In this document: positions 23,160 through 33,892 of the stretch, in pieces
Layout of the letters: every line of letters begins with the position of its first letter
Position numbering within the stretch: the first letter of the stretch is position 1
Source of the DNA: Manduca sexta
Lineage: Eukaryota > Arthropoda > Insecta > Lepidoptera > Sphingidae
Assembly (NCBI RefSeq): GCF_014839805.1
Contig: NC_051131.1
Location: 3,832,913 to 3,896,912 of the forward strand
DNA: 64,000 bases
Direction of reading: 5' to 3'
Program-made: the position numbers and the translations under genes
The notes under the pieces: model-generated
The model's input: only the letters and a program-made list of their open reading frames with translations
What the model was told of the DNA's origin: nothing
Databases searched by the model: none

Positions 23160-23499
23160 ATCTATACTAGTAGTATGTGGAGCGAAAATAATGGATTTTG
23201 AAAATTGCTTGTGACATTTGGCATGATCCTAGTTAAAAGTTTATATGGGGAGAAGTGCAGAAGATAAAAATGATATCTATATACTGATGTTTTGTGCTTT
23301 AATGATACATTCCTCGTCGAACCTATTCCTGATGTAGGTAATACAGTAACAGCAAGGATTTTCTATGTACCAGGGGCCGTAACATAGTCTCCATTCTACA
23401 ATTATTAACCCTAATGAGAAACTATAAATGTACAAACTTATCGATGGGATCTGTCACTGCCGCATTTTTTTTTCATTAGCGTTAACGATTATTTTAATA

Positions 23500-23725
23500 C
23501 GTGCACGGCATATTGACCCCATTGCACTTGATTATATGTGGTGTGGAGCAAAATGGAATGTCGATTGACGAGAGATGATTACCCCTTGGCAGTCGACACA
23601 ATTATGCCGGCCGGTTGGAACCGGATGTATGCGGACATATATATGCGGGTCACTATGGAGCGTTTTAACACTTTGTGTACGGTGGTCGCTATCCGGGCGG
23701 ATATAATATCCTACCACCAGCAATA
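23500..23725 (-). repeat. Rep-H
   Basis: On the minus strand it carries the family core CCGGCATAATTGTGTCGACT and the 5' text ATATTATATCCGCCCGGATA. The two ORFs that overlap it on opposite strands are shadows. Confidence 0.85.
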
Positions 23726-24561
23726 GAAAGGCGTGTTGAAGACATTGGCTGTAGTTTTTACGCCACTGTTTCTTTATTGGCAAATCATATCATCAGGATT
23801 TCAAACTTTTCTTAAAGATGGGCGAACTGCCAGTACACATAATGAAAGAAGTAACGCTACAATAAAAAAATTAAAGATAGGTATGAACTCAAAATTTAAA
23901 TGAATTTGCGGTTTACGTTTACTCTCAAAAGAAAAGCGAAAGTTATGGTTATCTTATTATCGCGGAGCAATTGTTTACTTTAAAAAGGTAAAGGTGAACA
24001 GTTACAAAGTAAGAAATATCTTTGGCAGTATTTACGTGACACTTTTATATTCATTTCAAAGGAGTTTTTAAGGGTGGAGAAGTCGAAAGTCGTGTTGGGT
24101 TTCATTCCTGCGCATTTTTTATGCCGGACATGCCTCTCAGTGAAACTAATGCTTCAGAAATGAAAGAAAAATATTTTACCATTTATTTTGTGTCCCGCAG
24201 GATTGTTTTTGATTATGATTAACTTTTTACTATGCCTCGGGGATATTCATAGAACTAATATGAAAATATCGTGCTGAGTTTCGTTTGAATGTTTCACCTT
24301 TTTCATGCTTAAATAAGTTTTTGCTATCGTATATATTGTGCCGTAAATTGGAAATGGTTTACAAGGTTTTTGATTGTTAGACTCTTTGTATGTTGCGAAT
24401 TCATTAATTTTGTTTCTAAAGGTTCAAGATTTTAACTTTCTTTGGCGATTTTTGTAAGGCAAGTAATGAAATCAGTTTTAGGAATGTAAATGCTGATTTT
24501 CGAAGTGATTCGTTTTTTTAAACATAATTTTTACACGTTATAATCCAAACTAAATAATTAC
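23726..24561. other. AT-rich non-coding stretch, no gene seen
   Basis: No ORF or repeat match. Confidence 0.5.
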
Positions 24562-24704
24562 TAGCCCTGTATTATATACCAGTGCTACTGTCTCAATGCT
24601 GGGCACGGGCCTCTTGGCAAGAGAGGATCTTAGTCCAGCACAGGGGCTTAGTGAGTGTTAGCAGACTTGACATACCTTCAAAATCCATATGAAGAGTTCT
24701 TCGT
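24562..24704 (-). repeat. SINE-A, 3' part only
   Basis: The tail block (AGCCCTGTATTATATACC, GCTGGGCACGGGCCTCTTGG, TTAGTCCAGCACAGGGG) matches SINE-A. The tRNA-derived head is missing, as in many 5'-truncated retroposons. Confidence 0.8.
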
Positions 24705-25197
24705 TAAGCCTATCACGAATTTTTATACATAATACAATTAAACATATAAGTATCTATACAAAATCTCCAAATATACGAAGGTGTTTAGCTCCCCAATCCC
24801 ATTTAATTTATATCCATTTAATTCTTAATACCAAAGGCTTAATAGATAGCATAAAGCGATTATCTTTTGTGATTTCACAATGCAAAGCCCCTTTAATTTG
24901 ACTTTTAAAATATCCTTTAATCTTATATTTAGAATAGTGTTGGTTTTCATTGAAGTTTGTTATTTATTGACTACAGTCGAGGATTATGTTAATACCGAGA
25001 TATTTTTGTAGTTAATGGCGTCATTTATAATCGTGAGGTGAAATATTAGGATTAGAGGACGTTAACTTGGCTATTTATGTTTTAATTTTAATGTTTGTGT
25101 TATATTTTGATACAGTGAGTTTAATATAAATTTAGAATGAAGTTTATATAATCATCTTCGTATGAATTTAACTTTGAGTAAAAAACATTAATTGACT
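24705..25197. other. AT-rich non-coding stretch, no gene seen
   Basis: The 70-codon frame starting at 24689 reads into the SINE border and has no recognisable content. Confidence 0.5.
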
Positions 25198-25502
25198 GGT
25201 GGTAGGTCTTTCATATGTAAGGGTCCGTCTGGGTAGGTACCACCGTAATGTCTATTTCTTCCGACAAGCAGCAGAGTGTAGCCACTGTCATGTTCCGGTT
25301 TGAAGGACATTGTAGCCAGTGTCACTACTGGACATAATAAGACTTAACATCTCATGTCTCAGGATGGCGAGCGCAGTGGAATACCAAACAATACTTTGCA
25401 ATTGAAGGTGTTGAATGGTGTTTCTACTGTTTATGGGCGGTCGTATCGTTTATCATCAGGCGAACGGGCAGTTTGTGTCGCCATTCAAAGCAATAGAAAA
25501 AG
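25198..25502 (+). repeat. Rep-C, near full length
   Basis: It starts GGTGGTAGGTCTTTCATATG, shares GGACATAATAAGACTTAACA and GATGGCGAGCGCAGTGGAAT with the 21.5-kb copy, then has GGGCGGTCGTATCGTTTATC and CATCAGGCGAACGGGCAG, and ends CAAAGCAATAGAAAAA. The A-rich 3' end fits retroposition. Confidence 0.85.
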
Positions 25503-26619
25503 ACATATTTATTTGAACAATTTTTCAGTATAAACAATAAATGCCACAGTAATCAGACTAATAAGTGGGGCTTCAAAAACCGTACAATTAGATATATCCC
25601 GGGCAAATTGCTTTAAAAAAAATGCCCAAATTAGGAATCAAATTCAGGACCATATAAGCTATTAGACCAAGACATTTTAAAGGTCTCCAATTTACGCATA
25701 CGTGATTCCAATATCATGCGCTATATACGTGGTATATATTACCAGACTATTTATTCAACAGTTCAATAGAAGTGTTAAAACAAGCCATGACTAGCGTATT
25801 CAATCTAAACTAATTATGGACACAATAGTTTATCGTTGGTTGCGAAGTGACAGAAACGTATGAAAGTTTCCCAAGACTCATTTGTTTATGTCAGAAATGG
25901 ACAGGCGAGTTCGGATTTTAGGTCATTTAATATAAGGAATAATGTGCCGAGTTAATATATTTTATCCTTATATATTCTGTAGATAATTTTATTTTACCTA
26001 AGTTAGGGTAAGGTTTATTAATTTAATAAAGAGAGTTAATGTTACTAATATAAAGTAGATGTAAAAGGAAACTGAATTTACCGTTAATAAAATGAACAAA
26101 GAAAATTCCCAGAAATATATTATGGATTGAATTTTTAGATTTACAAAAATTAATTTTCACAAATACTATCAACAAATATTTCGCTATTTATTTTTATAAT
26201 GTTTATTCAACACAGGCCTTAACACTTGATGTATTTAACATCTATAAAAATTCCCAAATCATACTAAAATAAGGTGCCAAGGTCTTCAAGGGAATATCGG
26301 GACCATTCCAAAACATTCATACCAGCGACCGAGTAAGTCTAAACTGAGTTTATAGGGACAAAGAAAAATATAAAGGTAACGGAATCCAAAAACAACGTAC
26401 GAACTTATCGTGGATAAAAGAAAAAAAAACTTATAGATCAAAATTTTAATTCAGTTCTTAAATAGTATCTACGTTTATTAGTAATAATTTCCAGTAACCA
26501 ACGAATTACCATCAATCACGAAACTACCCAAAATCGTATTTAAACCTACTAACGTGTAAAAAAAGCCAATGAAATTAAAACAAGAAATGTAGTGTCAATC
26601 CCTGTGGGATAAGATGAAT
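25503..26619. other. AT-rich non-coding stretch, no gene seen
   Basis: No ORF or repeat match. Confidence 0.5.
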
Positions 26620-26843
26620 GCAGTCACGTACAACAGTCAGATTTATTGGCTGCTAATGAAATAATTCCGTTCAGTAAAGATCCGCGCATGCTTCCATGAA
26701 CCATTCCTGACAGTATTCGAGGATATTGCTTCGAGTCCGACCAGGATTGAGGGTAGTCAGACAGACCAGTCAGTCGTTAGCTAGTGAAGATATCAGTGGC
26801 GTTCAGTCTAGCTCCAGCTCTCGTCGGAAGCACACTGGATAAG
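26620..26843 (+). other. candidate untranslated exon with splice donor
   Basis: The segment is clearly less AT-rich than its surroundings and matches no repeat. It ends CTGGATAAG followed by GTACGTAAG, a good fit to the AAG|GTRAGT donor. Several TCAGTC/TCAGAC initiator-like words lie at 26757-26802. I see no TATA box or clear downstream promoter element. The two 72-codon frames overlapping on opposite strands are not convincing proteins. Exon status is an inference needing transcripts. Confidence 0.3.
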
Positions 26844-27633
26844 GTACGTAAGAACAGATCCCACAATCCTACAAGTACAATTTTAATCAAACCGGCACAC
26901 GTCCCGAAGTTAATATTGTTTATTACGTTCTGTTCTTTCACCCAAGGGGAATTTATTTCATCCAAGCCGCGTGCACCTCGGTTTCTGTTTGACATTCGAT
27001 AAAATTAGTTCTGCGTTATCGGCGTCGACTTTTCATCTATCCAAGAAAAGTTAAATTAGGTTTTGTTAACGTCAAGATGTTGTGGTTAATGTATTTGTGA
27101 AATAGAACGATTTGCGTTTGCGGTCGCGCTGTGTATACGACATCGAAAACTATTAAATCGACGTCAAACAAAAAGTCGGGAGTGAGTGTCGATAACAAGC
27201 GAGTCGCTTTGTCGTCGCGTTGCTTTTTGCAGGTGCCATTTGATAATGGATTCTATGGAACTAGCAACAAACTTTGTTATGATTTCTTGTGTTAAGCATT
27301 CCAGCATTTTACTGTCGATTCGTGCAACTTTGGAACGTAGTCTCTTTGATTTAGACAACAAAGTTCCTTTATAACTATGTGTGATTATTACATTTTGCGT
27401 CGTTTTAAGAATAGGATTCTATTTTTAATTATTTAAACTATATTTTTCGTCAAGGGAACTATTTAAACACACGGCAGTTCATTCTTGCGTATAACTAATT
27501 AAAATACACACTTAAGAGGATAAATGACAGAGTAAACTTAAAAATTGTAAAAGCCTTTCAACGTATGGATATCTTTTTCTATATCTTTTTATTACCGATT
27601 TAATTCACGTATCCTATTCGATTATTATATATA
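26844..27633. other. CpG-richer non-coding stretch
   Basis: CG dinucleotides cluster at about 27000-27240 (TTATCGGCGTCGAC, GCGGTCGCGCTG, AGCGAGTCGC). A TTGCTTTTTGCAG acceptor-like run ends near 27232. Together with the donor upstream this could be a promoter-proximal region. No protein is recognised in the short frames. Confidence 0.35.
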
Positions 27634-27759
27634 AATTTTGTCACTTGCGTATTTCGGCCTGTGCTAAGAATGATTCGTTTTTTCTTGATTCTTCAAATCT
27701 GATTTACAAGTTAGCACAGGCCGAGTGTGCACAGTGTGTGATACGCAAGCGACAAAATT
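27634..27759. mobile_element. foldback MITE of unknown class
   Basis: The arms are AATTTTGTCACTTGCGTAT + TTCGGCCTGTGCTAA and, inverted, AATTTTGTCGCTTGCGTAT + ACTCGGCCTGTGCTAA. The right arm has about 15 bp extra (CACACACTGTGC). The AT-rich loop is about 40 nt. No target duplication is clear and there is no second copy in the window. Confidence 0.65.
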
Positions 27760-27851
27760 CCGATAAAAAAATAACATCATAATAAATTATAATTATATAC
27801 AATTGGGGCGAGAATTAAACACAAATACCATCCTTAAACAGGTTCCACTAC

Positions 27852-28017
27852 CAGTGGCGAAAGGTGAAATTTTTCAAAAGGGAAAAGGCACAACATATAG
27901 ATAGACACATTACATAAATTTATGCGGTTTGCAAATCGTTCTGATAATTAGATTCGACATTAATTCTGCATAAAGGAAATCCGGCAGGAAGAGGGTTGTA
28001 TTGACCCCTCGCCACTG
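27852..28017 (-). mobile_element. MITE-I (hAT-like)
   Basis: TIRs are CAGTGGCGAAAGGTGAAA and, inverted, CAGTGGCGAGGGGTCAATAC. The inner GGAAATCCGGCAGGAAGAGG matches the 16.9-kb copy. The 8-bp flanks are no longer equal, so it is an older insertion than the 23.0-kb one. Confidence 0.82.
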
Positions 28018-28600
28018 CCTTCTATAAACCTTACATATTATATGAGTATAATGTGGCAAAAGATTTCCTTTCTTTTGGATCCAATATTTGTCAAAGTCAG
28101 CCAACACGCTCGCCGAACGCTAATAAAGGGAATCGCGTGCAAACACTTCAATTTAAAACCAGAGATTTAAAACATTTTATTAGAAATGAAACGTACACTA
28201 TAAGCCATAAAACATACAGTTTAAGATTGGAAAATCTATAAACAATTATTTTCTTACAAATCAACTACAATACTAGTTTTAAAAATAGGAAATTGTGAAA
28301 TAAGTTAAAATGGTTAAAGTTTTCGCTTTTAAAAGGGGACTAACGACGTAGACTTTAATAAGCCCGTCTTTACGTTGCATGAAAGTAGGTTACAAATCAG
28401 TGTAATTGGGGTTGCGGTCCGCGCAGTTCCCTGCAAATACTCATCTTCTACCCGGACTTCTTAATGGACTTGCTAATTTGTATTATTATGGGATCGTTTC
28501 AGATTAGTCAATTTCGATTTTCCAATTGGTTTACTATGTTCGATTTTGATAACATTCTGTACGTAACAGGAAATAATACGAAATATGAGTCAGTGGGCGG
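28018..28600. other. non-coding stretch, no gene seen
   Basis: A GC-richer non-repeat patch is at 28370-28470 (GGGGTTGCGGTCCGCGCAGT). The rest is AT-rich. Confidence 0.5.
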
Positions 28601-28693
28601 GTAGTGGGCATAGCGTGTTCTCTTTCTTTCGCGCGTATGTTGTTTCCTGATGACGTCACATAATAGTATTGCGTCTCTTTTAGTCTTTGGATG
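28601..28693 (+). repeat. Rep-N carrying a CRE palindrome
   Basis: It shares with the inverted copy at 34.9 kb a CTCTTTCTTTCGCGCG-like segment, then GATGACGTCACATA and CGTCTCTTTT. The word TGACGTCA (28651-28658) is a full cAMP-response element palindrome and is kept in both copies. The class is unknown. Confidence 0.6.
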
Positions 28694-28710
28694 TTTGTTA
28701 TATACTAATA

Positions 28711-28892
28711 CTTGAACTTCTTAAGTATTCAGCTTTCCTCACGGTGTTTCCCTTTACCGTTGAAACAAGCGATAATTCAAAATGAATACTCACTTAACTT
28801 TTGTAAAGTCACGAGGTGCGCGTCCTTAGGTTTTGGACCTGTGGACATTCGTCATGGAAGTCCATTCCGCCCCAACTAAGCTATCCTCGCTT
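28711..28892 (-). repeat. SINE-A, diverged 5' part
   Basis: It has the CTTTCCTCACGGTGTTTCCC, AAACAAGCGATAATTCAAAA and ACATTCGTC...GTCCATTCC blocks and ends near AACTAAGCTATCCTCGC, the altered A box. The 3' tail part is missing. Confidence 0.8.
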
Positions 28893-29785
28893 TTATGTTT
28901 TCGATAGTTTTATACTTATCTTTATAAATTAAGGTAAACATATTCCTAACTCTTATACAATATTAAATTAAAATACACCATAATATTTACAGTCATGTTG
29001 TTTGAAAACAAACAGTAACCGCGCAGTATTTTCGTTAAAGCTGGTTAATAGAAGAACAACTCCCCGTAGGCTATACTTTTATTGCAAATCGAATGGAAAA
29101 TGACATCGCTGTTAAGGAAAAAGGGTTTGAAAAACAAACATATTATTCGCCGCTCTGAAATAACTAGTTATGGCAGTTCCGCAAGGTTTGTGTATTGTTT
29201 TGGCAAGGCGTGGGAAGTCTCGTCTGGAATGCAAATTGGTTTCTATGTGGGCGGCTTTTTATAGTAATATTGGTAAAGTTTGAGGGTTGGGATTTAACGT
29301 GACCGTGTGATGTATGAAATAGTTTTAAACTATTATATTGCCAAGTAAATTAGATAATTAATATCAGGTAATAAGAGCGATTCATCTCATAAAATGATCT
29401 GTATTGCGTGTGTGGGGCGAGAGAGCAAAGGTGTGGGCATAAGCAGACGTCGGTGGTGAAAAATGATATCGCAAATCATTTCTACGTAACATAATTTGAA
29501 ATATTATTTTTAATTTCATACTTACATCGAGTATCATTATGTCGACGGTTAAAAGGTTAATGACTTAAGCGCCATTTTGTTCAATATTTACTTGTATATT
29601 TATTTAGAATTAAGGTTTTTTCTATGTCCTATGAGGCTAGTTAAATATTTCGAAAATAATGTCGCTTACATCAATTTGCCTTACAACCATCGTGTTTAAT
29701 GCGTTTCCATTTGCTGTTTATATAAACTTAATGTGCATGATTTTTCCATTATTGTGTATAGAAAACAAAGCATTCTAAAACATAT
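28893..29785. other. AT-rich non-coding stretch, no gene seen
   Basis: The short ORF at 29082-29264 has no recognisable content. Confidence 0.5.
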
Positions 29786-29789
29786 GTAA

Positions 29790-30190
29790 TGCTAGGTATT
29801 GCTTATAGCTCTGCCCACCTGAAAGATATTTGTCAACATAAAAGTGTCAGAATGTATTTTCTTAACATTCTTCAAACAGACGTACCGATTCCGAACAATG
29901 ACAAAACCGTCAAGTATTTGAACAATTTACCCGTATATTTCTTACATAATCCTCCCGAATCTCGGAAGCGACGCTACGAACCAATTTCAAACCAATCGAT
30001 ACGCGATACCGTGCTTAAAATTGACAGCTTATCGATTCACTCTGTTGAGTGTAATCGCAGTTTAGCCAACACAAGCGCAAGCCAGCTTAGTTAGCGGTAG
30101 GAACCGCTCTCTGAATCTACATACATTTTACGTGTACTTAAAGAATGAATAAAGAAGAACCACATTGAGAGCACATGTGTTTTTATTGCA
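29790..30190 (+). mobile_element. candidate solo LTR
   Basis: It starts TGCTAGGTATTGC and ends TTTTTATTGCA, i.e. TG...CA with TGC/GCA inverted ends. GTAA lies directly outside both ends (29786-29789 and 30191-30194), a 4-bp target duplication. An AATAAA sits at 30148-30153, 37 bp before the end, as an LTR polyadenylation signal would. Composition is more balanced than the flanks. The 101-codon frame inside is not a protein I recognise. I chose borders by looking for TG/CA and equal flanks, so the call is tentative. Confidence 0.45.
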
Positions 30191-30235
30191 GTAAAGGGTA
30201 ATCTGTGTTAGAGTACTGTCTAACGTACCACTATT

Positions 30236-30295
30236 TTTTTTTAATCTTTATTTAAGGAGCTTGGTCGTTATTTCACGACTATGTCGCTCCGTACG
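30236..30295 (-). mobile_element. 60-bp LINE or SINE 3' end with 15-bp TSD
   Basis: The flanks TAACGTACCACTATT at 30221-30235 and 30296-30310 are identical. The insert starts with a T run on the plus strand. In its own direction it therefore reads GAGCGACATAGTCGTGAAAT, then CTTAAATAAAGATT and a poly-A. A poly-A end plus a 15-bp duplication is the mark of target-primed reverse transcription. It is a very severe 5' truncation. Confidence 0.88.
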
Positions 30296-30310
30296 TAACG
30301 TACCACTATT

Positions 30311-30807
30311 AGTATCTTAATGTGTTGTGTCCTTGTGGTTCTGTGTGGTAATAAGTCTTTCCAGAATAAAAGTATTTAATCCAAATAAAATGTAGCCTAC
30401 ATTAAAAAAAATGCTTTGACGTTTTCTATAGAATTTTGAAGCATTAAGACATCTATAAAATGCGTATATAAGCTAGAAAATTACGAGTAGTATAAATAAA
30501 AAATGGTAGTTGAATAAAATGAAAAACATTAAAGTATAATCTTAATTTGATGTTGAAATGTTTTTCATTGCGTAAGTTATCCGATTAGGGCATTTATTTA
30601 TTTCTTTATTAGAGCGTTTCCTCGTGAATATTAAATGCCAGTTTGTAAAAATGTTTGTATTTTTTTGTAAAAATAAAGGCGTAAATCAGTGAATGGCTTT
30701 GGCACACAGATAAACAAGTCTTAGTTTAACATATAGGTTACTTTTATCTCCGAAAAGCACACATTGGGACTTCTATTTCGGGAGACCATTACGCAGATGG
30801 ACTCATG
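30311..30807. other. AT-rich non-coding stretch, no gene seen
   Basis: No ORF or repeat match. Confidence 0.5.
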
Positions 30808-31005
30808 AATAAAAATTCCATCCTAGCTGAATTTAGGCTACGGCGGCCAATCTCAAAGGAAATCGGCAAGGTACTCAGGACATATTATAGTGCACAAATG
30901 AGTACGCGATTCACAGGAGCACGCTCTCTCTCTCTCTCTCATTCACTCTCCTTCATTCTCATAGTCCGGTGATACGGCGATACTACATGAGAGATCAGGA
31001 CTATA
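30808..31005. repeat. Rep-K with an internal CT microsatellite
   Basis: It shares ATTTAGGCTACGGCGGCCAA and ACATATTATAGTGCACAAAT with the 5.1-kb fragment, then has a (CT)n run at 30925-30940 and CTCATAGTCCGGTGATACGG. This is the longer of the two copies. The family is common in Lepidoptera; class not assigned. Confidence 0.65.
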
Positions 31006-31121
31006 ACATGTTGACTCTGACCTGGGACTGAGTAACTAAGAGGCGTATTAATGGAGGCAAGTCTGGGTCTGAATTTCGATGTCAAATGAGACGCTGCCAA
31101 ATTTAGATCGGCGTTTTAAGA

Positions 31122-31283
31122 TAGTTCCTATTTAATAAACCCATATTAACATTGCCTCAGTTATTTTTTTAAGTCTCAATATGTGAGGCATTTCGACAGA
31201 TGAGTCTTGTTAATAATAGCGCCGATTCAGCTGAGCACAAGTCTTGAATGACAATTTAAGCCTGGTTTATTAAATAGTTCCAT
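31122..31283. mobile_element. imperfect inverted-repeat element, possible MITE
   Basis: AGTTCCTATTTAATAAACCC at the left and GGTTTATTAAATAGTTCC at the right pair over about 18 bp, with weaker pairing for another 15 bp inward. Borders and target site are uncertain. Confidence 0.45.
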
Positions 31284-31286
31284 ATT

Positions 31287-31360
31287 CTATTGGCTTCACT
31301 TCGACTAACATCAGATGTAGTGAAGCCATTTTGCCGAGTCACAATAGAAAAAAACATGTT
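31287..31360 (+). repeat. Rep-H, 3' end only
   Basis: ATTCTATTGG, AACATCAGATGTAGTGAAGC and CATTTTGCCGAGTCAC match the family's last 70 bp, followed by an A run. In this copy GGCTTCACT (31292-31300) and AGTGAAGCC (31319-31327) form a perfect 9-bp stem. Confidence 0.65.
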
Positions 31361-31401
31361 TACTTGAGTTTTTACTCAAAGGTAACATTGATTTTTTATA
31401 T

Positions 31402-31507
31402 GCCCTCAGCTGGAAAAACTCAGACTTATTATTTTTTGCCCAACCCGGGACCTCAGCGCAATAGTCGAACTCGTACCGCACTCAATACAACTATGGCACT
31501 AGATTCT
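31402..31507 (-). repeat. SINE-B head fragment
   Basis: It matches the tRNA-like half: TTGCCCAACCCGGGACCTCA and CAATACAACTATGGCACTAG. The B box itself has been lost by a small deletion. Confidence 0.65.
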
Positions 31508-32279
31508 GAAAAAGTAGCCAAATGTAAAGCAACCAAAGTCCTAAGTCTTTGACTTGACTTGCTTGATCCCGTACGTCGAAACTAGAAAGAATTTACCAAT
31601 TCCATTCCTAATATTTCGTACGCTTAATTACGCTCTACTCTATGTTATTGTTGAAGCGGGAGAGGGGGAGTAGATGAGGAACTCCATATCAACTTGCCTC
31701 CCCCCCCGCCCCGCTAGGCCATCGGCTGGCGACACCTTGACACCGAGGCAGTCAAACTAAACATACATACCATACATACTACAACTATACATTACATAAA
31801 TTCCATTCCAAAGTATACGTTTAGTACCAGCTGTGTAAGTGTTCGAACGGAAAGTGTTTACGTAATATCGTTGCTTATAGAGATTTATAGTCTAGTAACT
31901 TTTAATATCAGCCGTTTGCAAGCAATGGAAGTCGAATATGGCTACGTGAAAAAGCCAATAAACGTTAGAAATGTTCCACGTATATTTCCACAATACAAAA
32001 TGTTATGGAACATCTGACGTCTAAGAATTAAAATAACATTATAAAAGTTTTAATGGACGGTAATTTGAGATTTCTGTCGAGATTATGTTTACATGAAATT
32101 AAAGTTCAAATTGTGTGACGGGGCATGCCGTGGGCTTTATTATTCGAGTTGTGAGGGAAAGGTACCCTTATGGGCAAAGGGATCATTTGTGTTCCGCCAT
32201 CAGTATTTCCTTTCAATAGTTTGAGGGGAAATTATAGTCCATACACTATATGAGTCACTTATCGTATACTACGTATTTA
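31508..32279. other. non-coding stretch with a G/C-run segment
   Basis: At about 31655-31735 lie a G-rich run (GGGAGAGGGGGAGTAGATGA) and a C-rich run (CCTCCCCCCCCGCCCCGCT). These may belong to an unlisted repeat. The rest is AT-rich with no gene. Confidence 0.45.
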
Positions 32280-32380
32280 TTTATCTCCAATTGGGGTAGG
32301 CAGAGCGCTTAGAACACCCACTTGTCAACCTTATATTTAGTTTCGTAATGACGAATGAGCTATTTGGGCACAAAATCCAA
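32280..32380 (-). repeat. SINE-B tail fragment, diverged
   Basis: TTATCTCCAATTGGGGTAGG and CAGAGCGC...ACACCCACTTGTC follow the SINE-B tail. Further matches (GGGCACAAAATCC) are weaker. Confidence 0.6.
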
Positions 32381-32531
32381 TCCGGAGCAAATCACAAATG
32401 TTTTTTCGAAAGCCCTACGCAGGTCATACAACTAATTCAAATTTCTCATATCAAAACGACTCCAATAGCATGGTATACATACGATATCGTAGCCAGGAGT
32501 CCTGTTCATGGCCTTCAGCCGACGTGCACCA

Positions 32532-32815
32532 TCTATACATATTATAAAATTAAGTCCCCAAAAGCTATCTGTCTTCTATTTGTTTTCTCAAAATCTACTG
32601 AACAGATTTTTATACGATTTTAACTAAACGGTGTGTAATTCTTGAGGAAGGTTTAGGTTATAGTACATTACGGTTTTATGTAAATTGACTGAAATATAAC
32701 GATTACTGTTGAAGAGGTTGCGTGGTTGTAAAAAATCTCGTTGGTCGGGATTTACGCGGAAACAACGTTATGGCAAACTGTTTTCCACGCGGGCGAATCC
32801 GCGAGCACAGCTTAG
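32532..32815 (+). mobile_element. non-autonomous Helitron
   Basis: It starts TCTATACATATTATAAAATT after an A. It ends CGCGG-GCGAAT-CCGCG, AGCACAG, CTTAG before a T. The stem is perfect, but the terminus has an extra T compared with the CTAG of the other copies. The body shares TCTACTGAACAGATTTTTAT with the 1.3-kb copy. Confidence 0.8.
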
Positions 32816-33181
32816 TTATAAAGATAAAAATTCAATAACTTGAATCTTGAATCGCTATATAAAGTTGGAGCATTGTTCTGATCACTTCATTGTCAATAAA
32901 TGGCTAACTCGATCATCGAGACCAACTTGCTTCGCGTTTATCTCGAATACCAATCACCAGAGGAAACATTGTTCTAGCCACAATGGGGTGATGTTAACAT
33001 TTAGTTCATTGGAGACACGTTTAGAAAAGTCACCTTTATTAGCTTCGCATTATGAGTTTTTTATCTAAGTTATTAATCTTCGAACATTGTATGATTTCTG
33101 GGTCAAGTTTTATAACTAAAATGTGTTATTATTTATGTAGATGTTTGAAATTAGAAGGTTTATAATATAATAGTAAATCAA
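32816..33181. other. non-coding stretch, no gene seen
   Basis: The 73-codon frame at 32847-33068 has no recognisable domain. No repeat match. Confidence 0.45.
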
Positions 33182-33491
33182 CCTTGTATTATACACTGTT
33201 CCACTGCTAGGCACGGGCCTCCTCTACTACTGAGAGGGATTAGGCCTTAGTCCACCACGCTGGGTCTAGTGCGGATTGGCAGACTTCACATATCCTCAAA
33301 ATTCTTATACAGATCTTCTATGGTATGCAGGTTGTCTCACGATGTTTTCCTTCACCGTTAAAGCAAGCAATAATTCACAATAATACACACAGTATATTTT
33401 TTTGAAAAGTCAGAGGTATGTGCCCTTCGATTTCGAACCTGCTGACATTCTTCTTGGCAATCCATTCCGTAACCAACTAGGCTATCGCCGA
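33182..33491 (-). mobile_element. SINE-A, near full length
   Basis: It has the full set of blocks: CTTGTATTATACACTG, GGCACGGGCCTCCTCTACTA, TTAGTCCACCACGCTGG, CACGATGTTTTCCTTCACCG, GCCCTTCGATTTCGAACCTG (altered B box) and AACTAGGCTATCGCCG (A box). Strand and order match the 17.5-kb copy. Confidence 0.9.
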
Positions 33492-33892
33492 TCTAAAAAG
33501 TTCAGATGTTAAATATTTCGTCGTAAACATGAATTTTACATGATAGCTTTGTTATTTTATGTCTCCAACAAAAATATATTAATATCAGTTCTCTCTCTAT
33601 TCCTGAGAACACCAACCAATAAAGCTTGATATTATTTTATAGTATAATGTCTATGTTAGCAAAAGGCTTCCTTCTACAAACATTAATCAGGCAATGTTTG
33701 TGTAGAGAAACTAATCCGAGGCATTTCAGTTTCAGTAGCATTTAGGACAATTGGCAATTGTGATGATTAATAAAATACAATTAATTTAAAAGGTTTTCGG
33801 ATACATATTTTTTCTATAAGAGTGTAAATTATAAATTTGACCGATATATTAATTGATAGCAATTATACTCCAAGATTACTCAAAACCTTTTT

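Noticed and set aside
23532..23783. ORFs on both strands
   Set aside because: Both are shadows of a Rep-H copy.
29789..30094. 101-codon ORF
   Set aside because: It lies within the candidate LTR; no domain, and the ATG overlaps the proposed LTR start.
30925..30940. CT microsatellite
   Set aside because: Short, and part of Rep-K; nothing unusual on its own.
31655..31735. G-run and C-run that could form a quadruplex or triplex
   Set aside because: The G-runs are too few and uneven for a clear quadruplex call.
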